From an uncultured Chloroflexota bacterium (GTDB lineage Bacteria > Chloroflexota > Chloroflexia > Thermomicrobiales > UBA6265): a stretch of DNA of 64,000 bases. Position 1 is the stretch's first letter; each line of letters begins with the position of its first letter. The stretch spans positions 62,001 through 126,000 of the forward strand of contig CALGSZ010000106.1 in NCBI GenBank assembly GCA_937901745.1, given 5' to 3'. Of this stretch, positions 44,612-53,007 are shown in pieces. Below the pieces are notes generated by a model, which worked only from the letters and a program-made list of their open reading frames with translations, made no database searches and was not told the origin of the DNA. The translations under genes and the position numbers were made by a program.

Positions 44612-45991
44612 ATGGTCCAGGCCCCGGCACGAAGCGGAATCGTGTCAGAGTATGAGGAGCGCTTCGCCGGCTCTCGCCGCCTACACGAGCGGGCGCGCGG
44701 CTCCCTCGCTGGCGGCATTGCTCACGACGGACGATTCCTCAAGCCGTTTCCGCTCTACATCGACCACGCTCAGGGCGCGTACAAGTGGGACGTCGATGGC
44801 CATCGCCTGATTGACTACGCGATGGGCCATGGCGCGCTCATCCTTGGGCATAACCATCCCGATATCGTCGCCGCCTGCACGGAGCAGCTCCAGCGCGGCA
44901 CCCACTACGGCGCCGGCCACGAGGCGGAGGTGCGCTGGGCGGAGCAAGTGCAGAAGCTCATCCCCTCCGCGGAGCGCGTGCGGTTCACCTCCTCTGGGAC
45001 GGAAGCGAACCTGCTGGCCATGCGGCTGGCGCGCGCCTACACCGGCCGGAACACGATCCTCAAGTTCGAGGGCCATTTCCACGGCTGGAACGATTACCTG
45101 GTCAAGGGGGAGAAGCCGCCGTTCGAGGCTCCCTATGTCCCCGGCGTGCCGGACGAAGTCCTACGCACCGTCGCCGTGCTCCCGCAGGATGACCTTGGCG
45201 CGGTCGAAGAACGCCTGACCCAGGGAGATGTCGCGGCGATTATCGTCGAGCCGAGCGGCGGTTCCTGGGGGACGATCCCGCTGCCGGAAGGATTTCTGCA
45301 GGGTCTCCGAGACCTCGCCACGAAGTACGGTTCTGTCCTGATCTTCGATGAAGTCATCACAGGCTTCCGCTGGGCCCCGGGCGGCGCTCAGGAGCGCTTC
45401 GGGATCAAACCTGATATGACGACGCTCGCCAAGATCGTCGCGGGCGGTATGCCAGGCGGTGCGGTCACGGGCCGGGCCGACATCATGGCGCATCTCGAGT
45501 TCCGCGACGATCCGGAATGGAACAACAAGCGGAAGGTCGTCCATCCGGGTACCTACAATGCCAATCCACTTGCCGCAACCGCCGGTCGGATCTGCCTCGA
45601 GCGCTGCGCCGATCCCGAGGTTCAGCGCTACTGCGACACGCTGACCGCCAAGCTTCGCGCCGGCATGAACACGGTGCTCGAGAAGCACGGCGTGAACGGC
45701 TGCGTTTGGGGCGAAAGCTCTGCCTTCCACATTATTCTAGGCGAGGTGTGCACGAACCGCGTCGCGGGCGACCTTCGAGCGCCGGAAGGGATCTCCCCGG
45801 CGACACTCAAGGCGAGCGGAAAGGCAGGGCTGGGGGTGCCGCTGACTCTGGCGATGGCGCTCGAAGGTGTCGATCTCTTCAGCGGTGGCGGCATGCTCAG
45901 CATCGCGCACACCGAGGCCGACGTCGACTTCACAGTTGAGGCTTTCGAGCGGGCGATTGGCCGCCTGCGGCAGGACGGATTGCTCGCATAG
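44612..45991 (+). CDS. HemL-like class III aminotransferase/aminomutase
   Basis: 459 residues from the ATG at 44612, eleven nt after GGAGG; a GTG at 44600 is the alternative. PLP-fold I features: GHNHPDIV, FTSSGTEANLLAMRLARAYTG, HFHGWNDYL, IFDEVITGFR, and the lysine in LAKIVAGGMPGGAVTG. It resembles glutamate-1-semialdehyde aminomutase, but the N-terminal part and active-site loop differ from true HemL, so another amine or beta-amino acid substrate is likely. TATACT at 44563-44568 may be its -10. A good terminator follows. Confidence 0.88.
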   Translation: MVQAPARSGIVSEYEERFAGSRRLHERARGSLAGGIAHDGRFLKPFPLYIDHAQGAYKWDVDGHRLIDYAMGHGALILGHNHPDIVAACTEQLQRGTHYGAGHEAEVRWAEQVQKLIPSAERVRFTSSGTEANLLAMRLARAYTGRNTILKFEGHFHGWNDYLVKGEKPPFEAPYVPGVPDEVLRTVAVLPQDDLGAVEERLTQGDVAAIIVEPSGGSWGTIPLPEGFLQGLRDLATKYGSVLIFDEVITGFRWAPGGAQERFGIKPDMTTLAKIVAGGMPGGAVTGRADIMAHLEFRDDPEWNNKRKVVHPGTYNANPLAATAGRICLERCADPEVQRYCDTLTAKLRAGMNTVLEKHGVNGCVWGESSAFHIILGEVCTNRVAGDLRAPEGISPATLKASGKAGLGVPLTLAMALEGVDLFSGGGMLSIAHTEADVDFTVEAFERAIGRLRQDGLLA

Positions 45992-46016
45992 CGGCAATTC
46001 GGGCAACTCGAGAATC

Positions 46017-46046
46017 GAGGGCGGCCAGTCGGCCGCTCTCTTTCTC
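46017..46046 (+). terminator. Intrinsic terminator after the HemL-like gene
   Basis: A 10-bp stem (46017-46026 with 46031-46040, one G-U pair) with loop AGTC is followed by TTTCTC. It begins 26 nt past the stop codon. Confidence 0.8.
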
Positions 46047-46137
46047 GTTCGCTAGGGCGCCCCAGGCGGTTGGCGCATCCGGGTGACACCCCCCGATGTG
46101 CGAAGCCGTGGCAACAACATGTGCCATCGAGCAACCC

Positions 46138-48627
46138 TTAGAGCCCATCCGTCTCGTGGGACGACTCTAATTCGCCGGAGACCCACACGAGCGTTTCCGC
46201 GATCGCCGCATCTGGAGGCAGCGCCGCCCCCGATTCCCACGCGGCCTGGAAGCGCCGCCCGCCGAGTGCGGCGTATGCCTTCTTGCTGGCGTGGTCGTAG
46301 ATGGATTGCACCTCAGGTCGTAGCGGCTCACCGGTCGACGCCGGGAGCGCGGCCGCGGCGCCGAGCAGCCAGGCGGCCCGCTCAAATTCCCCGCTGTCCG
46401 CGGTGATTCCAGCGAGCGCGCCCAGACTCATGCCCGAATGCCAGCGATAGCCGAGGTCATGCGAGAGTGCGAGTGACTCGGCCATCAAGGCTCGCGCGCG
46501 AGTCAAGGCGCCCGCTCGGCGAGCTAGCTCACCCTGAATCCAAAGAACGCTGCACAATCCGCGACCGTCACCAAGTCGTTGAAACGTCTCGGCCGCCGCT
46601 TTGAGCAATGTGACGGATTCGCCAGAATCGCCGCGAGATATCATGGCCACGGCCAGCCAATGCCGCGCCTTGGCGACTCCCCACTCATCTCCGCCCTGTT
46701 GCGATAGCGATATGCTCTCCTCTAGGCACGCAACGGCGCGGGCAATCTCCGCCGCCGCCAGGATCTGATCGCGTTGAACATTGCGCGCCGCGTCAGCGCG
46801 CGAGATGGATACGTTGCCGAGAACGCGCAGGGCCGCCGCCTCGCAGGCCCGATCGCCGCGCACCCGGGCTAGACGTAGCGCCTGCTGGACCCACAATGCG
46901 GCCGCCTCGTAATCGCCTAATCGCTCGCTGAGATCTCCCAGTGCGATCAACGCCTGCGCTCGCTCGGGCGCGCACGACCGATCCGCAACGACGAAATCCT
47001 CAATCCATCGCCGCCCTTCAGGCACGTGGTCATGCGCAACCCAGAATGCCCACAGCGCCGTGGCAAGCCGCATCCCGGCCAGCATATCCCCATTGCGCTT
47101 GTACCAGTTGAGCGCCAAGCGCAAGTTGGGCAGGTCGACTTCAAGTCGCTTCAACCACAAGACCTGATCCGGACCAAATAGGTGCGGATCACTCTCTTGC
47201 GCCAACACCAGGAAATAGGCGGCATGGCGCTGATAGACCGCTTCCGCCTCACCACTCGCCACAAGCTGCTCGAGGCCAAGCTCGCGAACCGTCTCAAGCA
47301 TCTCGAAGCGCGGGGAATCCGATGCGTGCAGATCCTCCGTAACAACGTGAGCGCGCACCAAACTTTTCTCAACGAGCGAGGCAATGCCAGGTAGGACTGC
47401 TGACGCAGCGTCACGGAACGAATAGGATCGCCCTAGCTCGTCGTCCAACCCGGCAACTGCCTCTGCCGCCTCCAACGTGAAGCCGCCGACAAAGACAGCG
47501 AGCCGCCGGAACAACGCGCGTTCCTCCTCAGTCAGCAAATCGTGGCTCCAGATCACCGCGGCGCGCATCGTCTGCTGCCGCGTGGGCGCATCTCTTGGGC
47601 CGCCGGTAAGGAACCACAGGCGCGATTCCAGCCGGGCGAGCAGCGCCGCCGGCGGCAGGAGACGCGCTCGAGCGGCGGCCAGCTCAATTGCCAGGGGCAA
47701 ACCATCCACCCGGTGACAGATGCGCGCGATCGTCGCGGCGTTCGCCGGAGTCAGCGCGAACTCAGCTCGGACCGCCCGCGCCCGCTCAACGAACAGGCGC
47801 ACCGCCGGCACCTTCGCAAGCTCCATCACGTCCGGAAGGTTGTCGAGATCCGGCAGCGGCAATGGCGGCACCATCACGATTTGCTCGTCAGTGAGCCGCA
47901 GCATGGAGCGACTCGTGGCAAGCACCGTGAGGTTCGGGCAGGTCATCAAGAGGTCACTGACCAACGGCGCGGCTTCGAGTAGGTGCTCGAAGTTGTCGAG
48001 GAGGAGCAACGTCCGTTTTTGCCGAAGCAGGGTGCGCAATCCGTTCAGGCGCGACCTGTCTGTCGGGGCACGAACTCCGAGCGCCACCGCCACCGCAGTC
48101 GGCACCAAGCCAGGATCGTTGACCGGTGCCAACGGTACATACGACACCCCGTCCGGGAATCGGTCGCGGATCTCTTCAGCGACGCGAATTGCCAACCGAG
48201 TCTTGCCGACCCCGCCAGAGCCGACGAGCGTGACGAGTCGCACGCCTGGTTGGCAAAGGAGAGAGCGAAGGAATGAGACCTCACCCGTTCGGCCGATGAA
48301 CGAGGCCACAGGCTTGGGCAGGAACGCGGCCGTGCCGTCCTGCCAACTCTTCTGCCAACCGGGCCAGGCCGCGTCAGGAGGCGCGCGCTGCGCGGAGTAT
48401 TGATCCAAATCCGCTCGGGCGATCCGGTAGGTTCTGCCGCGCTTCGAAGCTGGAAGCTCGCCCCGCGCGATGGCATCCCAAATCGTCCTCTGGCTCACGC
48501 CAAGCCAGAGCGCCGCATCGGTTGCCGAGAGCCAGTTCGGACCGGATTCCCCTTGCACAGACAAATTGTCCTTCCTGGATAGATCATCGTTGATATCTTC
48601 CTCCAGCGCAAGGGATCTGGCGGGCAT
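46138..48627 (-). CDS. HTH-STAND-TPR regulator (excisionase-type HTH, NB-ARC-like ATPase)
   Basis: 829 residues. An N-terminal MerR/excisionase-like helix-turn-helix (WLSATDAALWLGVSQRTIWDAIARGELP) is followed by a STAND ATPase: Walker A VGSGGVGKTRLA, Walker B LLLLDNFEHLL, a sensor VLATSR and the GLPLAIELAAAR motif typical of NB-ARC/AfsR-like proteins. The winged-helix part (EERALFRRLAVFVGGF) and a TPR-like C-terminal superhelix of ~350 residues complete it. Such proteins bind a ligand or protein with the TPRs and oligomerise with ATP; known relatives are transcription factors and some are antiphage proteins. It follows the Mo-enzyme maturation set by position (67 nt downstream of mocA's end) but its target is unknown. 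Confidence 0.85.
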   Translation of the reverse strand: MPARSLALEEDINDDLSRKDNLSVQGESGPNWLSATDAALWLGVSQRTIWDAIARGELPASKRGRTYRIARADLDQYSAQRAPPDAAWPGWQKSWQDGTAAFLPKPVASFIGRTGEVSFLRSLLCQPGVRLVTLVGSGGVGKTRLAIRVAEEIRDRFPDGVSYVPLAPVNDPGLVPTAVAVALGVRAPTDRSRLNGLRTLLRQKRTLLLLDNFEHLLEAAPLVSDLLMTCPNLTVLATSRSMLRLTDEQIVMVPPLPLPDLDNLPDVMELAKVPAVRLFVERARAVRAEFALTPANAATIARICHRVDGLPLAIELAAARARLLPPAALLARLESRLWFLTGGPRDAPTRQQTMRAAVIWSHDLLTEEERALFRRLAVFVGGFTLEAAEAVAGLDDELGRSYSFRDAASAVLPGIASLVEKSLVRAHVVTEDLHASDSPRFEMLETVRELGLEQLVASGEAEAVYQRHAAYFLVLAQESDPHLFGPDQVLWLKRLEVDLPNLRLALNWYKRNGDMLAGMRLATALWAFWVAHDHVPEGRRWIEDFVVADRSCAPERAQALIALGDLSERLGDYEAAALWVQQALRLARVRGDRACEAAALRVLGNVSISRADAARNVQRDQILAAAEIARAVACLEESISLSQQGGDEWGVAKARHWLAVAMISRGDSGESVTLLKAAAETFQRLGDGRGLCSVLWIQGELARRAGALTRARALMAESLALSHDLGYRWHSGMSLGALAGITADSGEFERAAWLLGAAAALPASTGEPLRPEVQSIYDHASKKAYAALGGRRFQAAWESGAALPPDAAIAETLVWVSGELESSHETDGL

Positions 48628-48694
48628 TCAAGACCGGTCGGTACTTCGCCGCGCCAAAGCTGGCGACGACCGCGACCGCGGATATATCCCGCGG

Positions 48695-49312
48695 CTAGTT
48701 GATGCCTAGCTCACGCAAGGCCGCCAAGTAGTCTTCCTCGGTGTCGATATCGCGAGGGGGCGGCCCATCGCTGACCGGGACGCGCAGCACGCGGTCACCG
48801 TACCGCTGCACGATCTCGCGCGCGCCGCGATCGCCCTCGATCGCCGCCAACTCCGGAAAGATCTCCCGAGCGAAGAGCGCAGGATTCCCCGCGGTGCCGC
48901 CGTAGGTGGGTACGACAATTGGCGCGGCACTCTCGCGGAAGGCGCGGATGAGCGTGTTGATGATCTCCGCGCCGACGTGCGGCTGATCGCCGAGCAGGAA
49001 CATCACCGCCGCCACTCGCGGATCAACGGCGCGGAGTCCACATCGGAGCGATGTACTTTGCCCCGCCTCGTATGCCGGGTTGATGACCACGCGCTGGCCG
49101 AGCTCCCCAACAGCTGCCGCGATCGCCTCGCCTTCGTGCCCAAGGACGAGGATCACCTCAGCTAGGTCTGAGGCAAGCGCCTGCCGGACGACGCGTCGCA
49201 GCAACGCCTCCCCGCCGAAGTCGAGGAGCTGCTTCGGGCGGCCCAGACGCCGCGACATGCCAGCCGCGAGAATGACCCCGCTGACCGGCGCTTGCTCAAT
49301 CAAGGGAGGCAC
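48695..49312 (-). CDS. mocA: MocA/MobA-like nucleotidyltransferase (molybdenum cofactor)
   Basis: 205 residues. The MobA-like fold is shown by GVILAAGMSRRLGRPKQLL with the nucleotide-binding loop and Lys, FLLGDQPHV with the metal Asp, GTAGNPALF and DIDTEEDY. In context with XdhC and CoxDE homologues it most likely makes molybdopterin cytosine dinucleotide for a xanthine-dehydrogenase-family hydroxylase such as CO dehydrogenase. It ends a leftward run that starts at 52856. Confidence 0.9.
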   Translation of the reverse strand: MPPLIEQAPVSGVILAAGMSRRLGRPKQLLDFGGEALLRRVVRQALASDLAEVILVLGHEGEAIAAAVGELGQRVVINPAYEAGQSTSLRCGLRAVDPRVAAVMFLLGDQPHVGAEIINTLIRAFRESAAPIVVPTYGGTAGNPALFAREIFPELAAIEGDRGAREIVQRYGDRVLRVPVSDGPPPRDIDTEEDYLAALRELGIN

Positions 49313-49339
49313 GCGTTCACCCGGCGCCGACAGCGCCGA

Positions 49340-50125
49340 TCAGACTCGGGCGCGGATGTTCCCGGTCGCCTGAGTCAGCGGGCCGCCAGTCCGACCGTGC
49401 CGCGTCGCGATGATCTCCGCCAGGATACTGATCGCCATTTCTTCTGGCGTGCTCGCGCCGATATCGAGCCCGATCGGTCCGCGTACGCGAGCCAGACTCT
49501 CCTCATCGACCCCCGCGGCTCGCAGTCGCTCCCGGCGGTCAGCATTCGTGCGCCGGCTGCCGACGGCGCCAATGTACCGAGCGCGGGTCTTCAAGGAGCC
49601 GAGTATCGCCGGCTCATCGAACTTCGGATCGTGCGTCAAGATCGCGATGTACGTGTTGGGCTCGATCTTCAGCGTCTCCAGCGTTTCGTCGGGCCAGGCG
49701 ACGATGATCTCGTCCGCCTCGGGGAACCGCTCCCGCGACGCCAGCTTCGAGCGCGCATCGCTGACGATGACCTTGAAGCCAAGCAGCTTCGCGAACTTCG
49801 TCAGCGCCTGGGCGACGTGCACAGCCCCGAAGATCAGGAGCAATGGCGGCGGCGGAAACGTCTCGATGAAGACGTCGCGCTCATCCTCACCGATCGTGTA
49901 GGTTCGCGTTTCGGAGCGCTCGTCGTTGAGCAAGGCGCGGGCATCGGCAACGACTTGCGCGTCAAGCTCGGGCGAGCCGAGCGTCCCAACCGTCTCGTCC
50001 GGAAGGATGACGAGCTTGTTGCCGATACCCGCCCCGCGCACGACGGTCGCCACCGCCGCCGGCAGATCCTTAGCGATCGCCTCCTTCAGCCGCTCGTATG
50101 GGCTTGTCGGCGTAGCTGTTGTCAT
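49340..50125 (-). CDS. XdhC/CoxI-family protein, long form with Rossmann domain
   Basis: 261 residues. An N-terminal XdhC_CoxI-like part (AVATVVRGAGIGNKLVI, VGTLGSPELDA) lacks the Cys residues of the domain. The XdhC_C Rossmann part has LLLIFGAVHVAQALTKFAKLLGF, SDAR, ILTHDPKFDEPAI and YIGAVGSRRT. XdhC proteins bind the molybdenum cofactor, support its sulfuration and insert it into xanthine dehydrogenase or CO dehydrogenase. Its ATG overlaps the stop of the short XdhC gene (ATGA), so both forms are probably made together. Confidence 0.92.
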   Translation of the reverse strand: MTTATPTSPYERLKEAIAKDLPAAVATVVRGAGIGNKLVILPDETVGTLGSPELDAQVVADARALLNDERSETRTYTIGEDERDVFIETFPPPPLLLIFGAVHVAQALTKFAKLLGFKVIVSDARSKLASRERFPEADEIIVAWPDETLETLKIEPNTYIAILTHDPKFDEPAILGSLKTRARYIGAVGSRRTNADRRERLRAAGVDEESLARVRGPIGLDIGASTPEEMAISILAEIIATRHGRTGGPLTQATGNIRARV

Positions 50126-50469
50126 GGCTTCGGCTGAGCTTCTCCGGAACCCGTCTGCCCATCGAGCGGCTCAACGAACACCTCGATCGTCCCGCCGCAC
50201 GCGAGCCCGACGTCCCAGGCCATTTCGTCAGTGATACCGAAGCGCAGGAGCTTCGGCTCTCCAGTCTTGAGAACTTCCTGCGCCTCCTCGAACACGGCGC
50301 CCTCGACGCAGCCGCCGCTGACCGAGCCAGCTAGCTGCCCGCTGCTCGAAACCGCCATCGTCGCGCCGACTGGCCGTGGCGCCGAACCCTCGACTTTGAT
50401 GACCGTGGCGATCGCGACCTTGTCACCGGCCGCGCGCCAGGACTCAATCTCCGGCAGCAAATCTTTCAC
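50122..50469 (-). CDS. XdhC/CoxI N-terminal domain protein, short form
   Basis: 115 residues from the GTG at 50469, nine nt after AAAAGGAG; an upstream GTG/ATG-type start at 50517 would lie deep in the CoxE gene. It is a full XdhC_CoxI domain with EGSAPRPVGATMAV, SVSGGCVEGAV and GLACGGTIEVFVEPL, including the two conserved Cys that the long form lacks. It probably pairs with the Rossmann protein encoded next. It overlaps coxE by 26 nt. Confidence 0.9.
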   Translation of the reverse strand: MKDLLPEIESWRAAGDKVAIATVIKVEGSAPRPVGATMAVSSSGQLAGSVSGGCVEGAVFEEAQEVLKTGEPKLLRFGITDEMAWDVGLACGGTIEVFVEPLDGQTGSGEAQPKP

Positions 50470-51922
50470 GGCCCTGACTCCTTTTCCGAGGCCCGCCCCG
50501 GATGAGCGGCCCCACATTGACGACGAGCTCGCCCCGCTCCGTGATTCGCGGCGCGACCGGCAACCGGTCAGGCGCTGCCCCTTGCGCCGTTCGGCTCGCT
50601 CGTACTGGCGGCGTGTCGTCCATCTCGCTCAGGAGCGAGGCGAGCGCCTCCATGCTCTGGAGATTGTGAATCGGCAAGAAGGCATCGACAAAGGGCAACG
50701 CCGCGCGAATCCCCTGCGTCAGCGGCTGGTAACCCGGCGCTCCCAAGAGCGGGTTCAGCCAGATCAATCGGCGGCACGACCGCTGCAGGCGCGCCATCTC
50801 GGTTGAGAGCAGCCGTGGATCGCCCCGGTCCCAGCCGTCAGAAATCAAGATCACGGTCGCGCCGGAGCGCAGCACGCGCCGGCTCCACTTGTAGTTGAAC
50901 GTCTTGATCGCCTCGCCGATGCGCGTCCCGCCCGACCAGTCATCAACGGACTTCACGACCTGTTCAATGGCGCTGTCCACGTCTCGCTTCCGCAGCTCAC
51001 GAGTGATTCTCGTCAGCCGGGTGCTGAAGACGAAGACCTCGACCGACTCCAGGCCATGCTCCAACGCATGCACGAAGTGCAGGAGCAGCCGCGAGTAGCG
51101 ATCCATCGAGCCGGAGATGTCGCAGATGAGGACCAGTGGCCGCATCCGCTCCTTGCGTCGCCGCCGGCGTAGCTCGATCGGCACGCCACCGTGCTTCAGG
51201 CTTTCGCGCAGCGTCCGCCGGTAGTCAATGAACTCGCCATGTGGCGCCTTCTCTCGCCGTCGCGTCTTCCGCGTGCCGAGCCGCCACGTCATGCTTGCGA
51301 TGATCCGGCGCGCCTCGGCGATCTCCTCCGGCGTGAACTGCGCGAAGTCCTTCTTGCGCAGCACCTCGCGGGCGCTGAAGACGAGCACGTCTTCAGGCGG
51401 AGCTTCCATCTCCTCGCCGCCCTCCGCCTGGTCTTCGCCGGTGTCCTCGATCGCGACGATCGCGCGCTCGCGGCTCGTTTCCGCCTGTCCCGTCCCTGGC
51501 CGCTTCTGCTCGCGCGTCATCTCCGGCGCGGCATTCGGAGGAGCTGGCAACGTGAGCTCCTGTTCAGCGCCATCCTCCTCCTGCGGCGGCAGGGCATGCG
51601 TGAGCTTGCGCCAGAACCGGTTGAAGGCGAGATCGAAGACCGGGATTTGCTCGGGGGAATTGACGAGCGACGCGCGCGCGGCGAAGTAGAAGTCGTCGCG
51701 CCGTCGGCAATCGATCTCGCCGACGGCCTCCATCAGCGTCAGAATCTGCCCTGACCCGACATTGACTCCCGCGGCTCGGAGGTCACGTCCAAACGAGAGC
51801 AGATTCGCGGCCAAGCGCCCCGGCCGGACATCCTCCGGTCGGGGTGCCGTTCTAATCTGCCGTAGCACGGGTGGCTCGCGCGATGAGAGCCTCGGCAACC
51901 TCGCCTCGAACTCTGTCGACAT
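50444..51922 (-). CDS. coxE: CoxE-like von Willebrand factor A protein
   Basis: 492 residues from the ATG at 51922, which overlaps the ATPase gene by 71 nt; a GTG at 51868 would give a smaller overlap. The N-terminal helical part (NLLSFGRDLRAAGVNVGSGQ) and a long acidic middle precede a VWA domain with the MIDAS motif DISGSMD and later DDWSGGTRIGEAI. CoxE with the MoxR ATPase CoxD is needed to mature the copper-molybdenum site of CO dehydrogenase in Oligotropha. A similar role in an Mo-hydroxylase is inferred. Confidence 0.9.
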   Translation of the reverse strand: MSTEFEARLPRLSSREPPVLRQIRTAPRPEDVRPGRLAANLLSFGRDLRAAGVNVGSGQILTLMEAVGEIDCRRRDDFYFAARASLVNSPEQIPVFDLAFNRFWRKLTHALPPQEEDGAEQELTLPAPPNAAPEMTREQKRPGTGQAETSRERAIVAIEDTGEDQAEGGEEMEAPPEDVLVFSAREVLRKKDFAQFTPEEIAEARRIIASMTWRLGTRKTRRREKAPHGEFIDYRRTLRESLKHGGVPIELRRRRRKERMRPLVLICDISGSMDRYSRLLLHFVHALEHGLESVEVFVFSTRLTRITRELRKRDVDSAIEQVVKSVDDWSGGTRIGEAIKTFNYKWSRRVLRSGATVILISDGWDRGDPRLLSTEMARLQRSCRRLIWLNPLLGAPGYQPLTQGIRAALPFVDAFLPIHNLQSMEALASLLSEMDDTPPVRASRTAQGAAPDRLPVAPRITERGELVVNVGPLIRGGPRKRSQGRERFAAGD

Positions 51923-52856
51923 CTTCTTGGTACTTGAGAATCACGCCGAGCGTGTCGTCAACCGCCTCGCGCGTCAGCTCGGTCGTGCCAAGCGAGAGCA
52001 GCGCGTGCGCCCAATCGAGCGTCTCCGCCATGCCGGGAGACTTGAAGAGATCGACCTCCCGCAGCCCCTGCGTAAAGGCGCAGATCTGCGTGGCCAGCTT
52101 CTGCGACGCCTCCGGCACCTTCGCCATCAGGATCCGGAGCTCCTTCTGGAACGTCGGGAAGTCAATCCAGTAGTAGAGACAGCGACGCTTCAGCGCGTCG
52201 TGGATCTCCCGGGTCCGGTTGGAGGTCAGGATCACGATCGGGACATGCTCGGCCCGGATCGTGCCAAGCTCCGGCACCGTCACTTGGAAGTCGGACAGCA
52301 GCTCGAGCAGGAATGCCTCGAGCTCCTGATCTGCCCGGTCGATCTCGTCGATCAGCAAGACGGGCGACTGCTCGTGCGAGGCATCAATCGCCTGCAGGAG
52401 CGGCCGCTTCAGCAGGAACTCCTCGCTGAAGAGATCGCGGCGCGCCTTCTCCGGATCGATCCCGCCGGTCGCCTCAAGCGTGCGCAGATAGAGCATCTGC
52501 CGTGGGTAATCCCACTCGTAAATCGCCGAGGAAGCGTCGAGCCCCTCATAGCACTGGAGACGAATGAGCGGCGTATTGAGAATCGCCGAGAGTACCTTGG
52601 CGATCTCAGTCTTCCCCACTCCGGCTTCGCCCTCGAGGAGCAACGGCTTGCGCATGCGGAGCGTCAGGAAAAGCGTCGTCGCCAGTCCGCGGTCCGCAAT
52701 GTAGCGCTGCTCCTGGAGCGCGGCCTCCAGCTCGTCAACGGTCTCGAACGTTCGACCGGCAGGCTGAGTCACTGAAGCGATCTGCGTAGCAGTCAAGATC
52801 TCGCCATCCTCATGAAAACTCAATCCGTGCGGGGCATAACGGTGGGTGCCCTGCAC
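51852..52856 (-). CDS. coxD: MoxR-family AAA ATPase (CoxD-like)
   Basis: 334 residues from a GTG at 52856; internal starts (e.g. GTG at 52772) would remove 28 residues of poor similarity. The core has Walker A EGEAGVGKTE, Walker B LLIDEIDRAD and sensor TSNRTREIHDALKRRC, with the CoxD-like N-terminus VDELEAALQEQRYIADRGLATTLFL. MoxR ATPases act as chaperones with VWA partners. It heads the leftward run coxD-coxE-xdhC-xdhC-mocA. Confidence 0.92.
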   Translation of the reverse strand: MQGTHRYAPHGLSFHEDGEILTATQIASVTQPAGRTFETVDELEAALQEQRYIADRGLATTLFLTLRMRKPLLLEGEAGVGKTEIAKVLSAILNTPLIRLQCYEGLDASSAIYEWDYPRQMLYLRTLEATGGIDPEKARRDLFSEEFLLKRPLLQAIDASHEQSPVLLIDEIDRADQELEAFLLELLSDFQVTVPELGTIRAEHVPIVILTSNRTREIHDALKRRCLYYWIDFPTFQKELRILMAKVPEASQKLATQICAFTQGLREVDLFKSPGMAETLDWAHALLSLGTTELTREAVDDTLGVILKYQEDVDRVRGEVAEALIARATRATAD

Positions 52857-53007
52857 GAATAAGTATCCTCGATTTGACCGATCGCTGTCACCCAGGGCCA
52901 GATGACCGGCCGTTCCTTACCAATGCCGGCACGATCTGCCGTCCGTGCGGCCGGCAGCTTTGCCCACCATGGCCGTTAGAGGTGCTTCAAGATAGCGGCA
53001 CCCTCAA

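Noticed and set aside
44612..45991. True HemL (glutamate-1-semialdehyde aminomutase)
   Set aside because: The N-terminal region and active-site loop differ from HemL and no tetrapyrrole gene is near; kept as HemL-like.
51762..52775. 337-residue plus-strand ORF
   Set aside because: Antisense to the MoxR ATPase gene, whose Walker motifs show the true strand.
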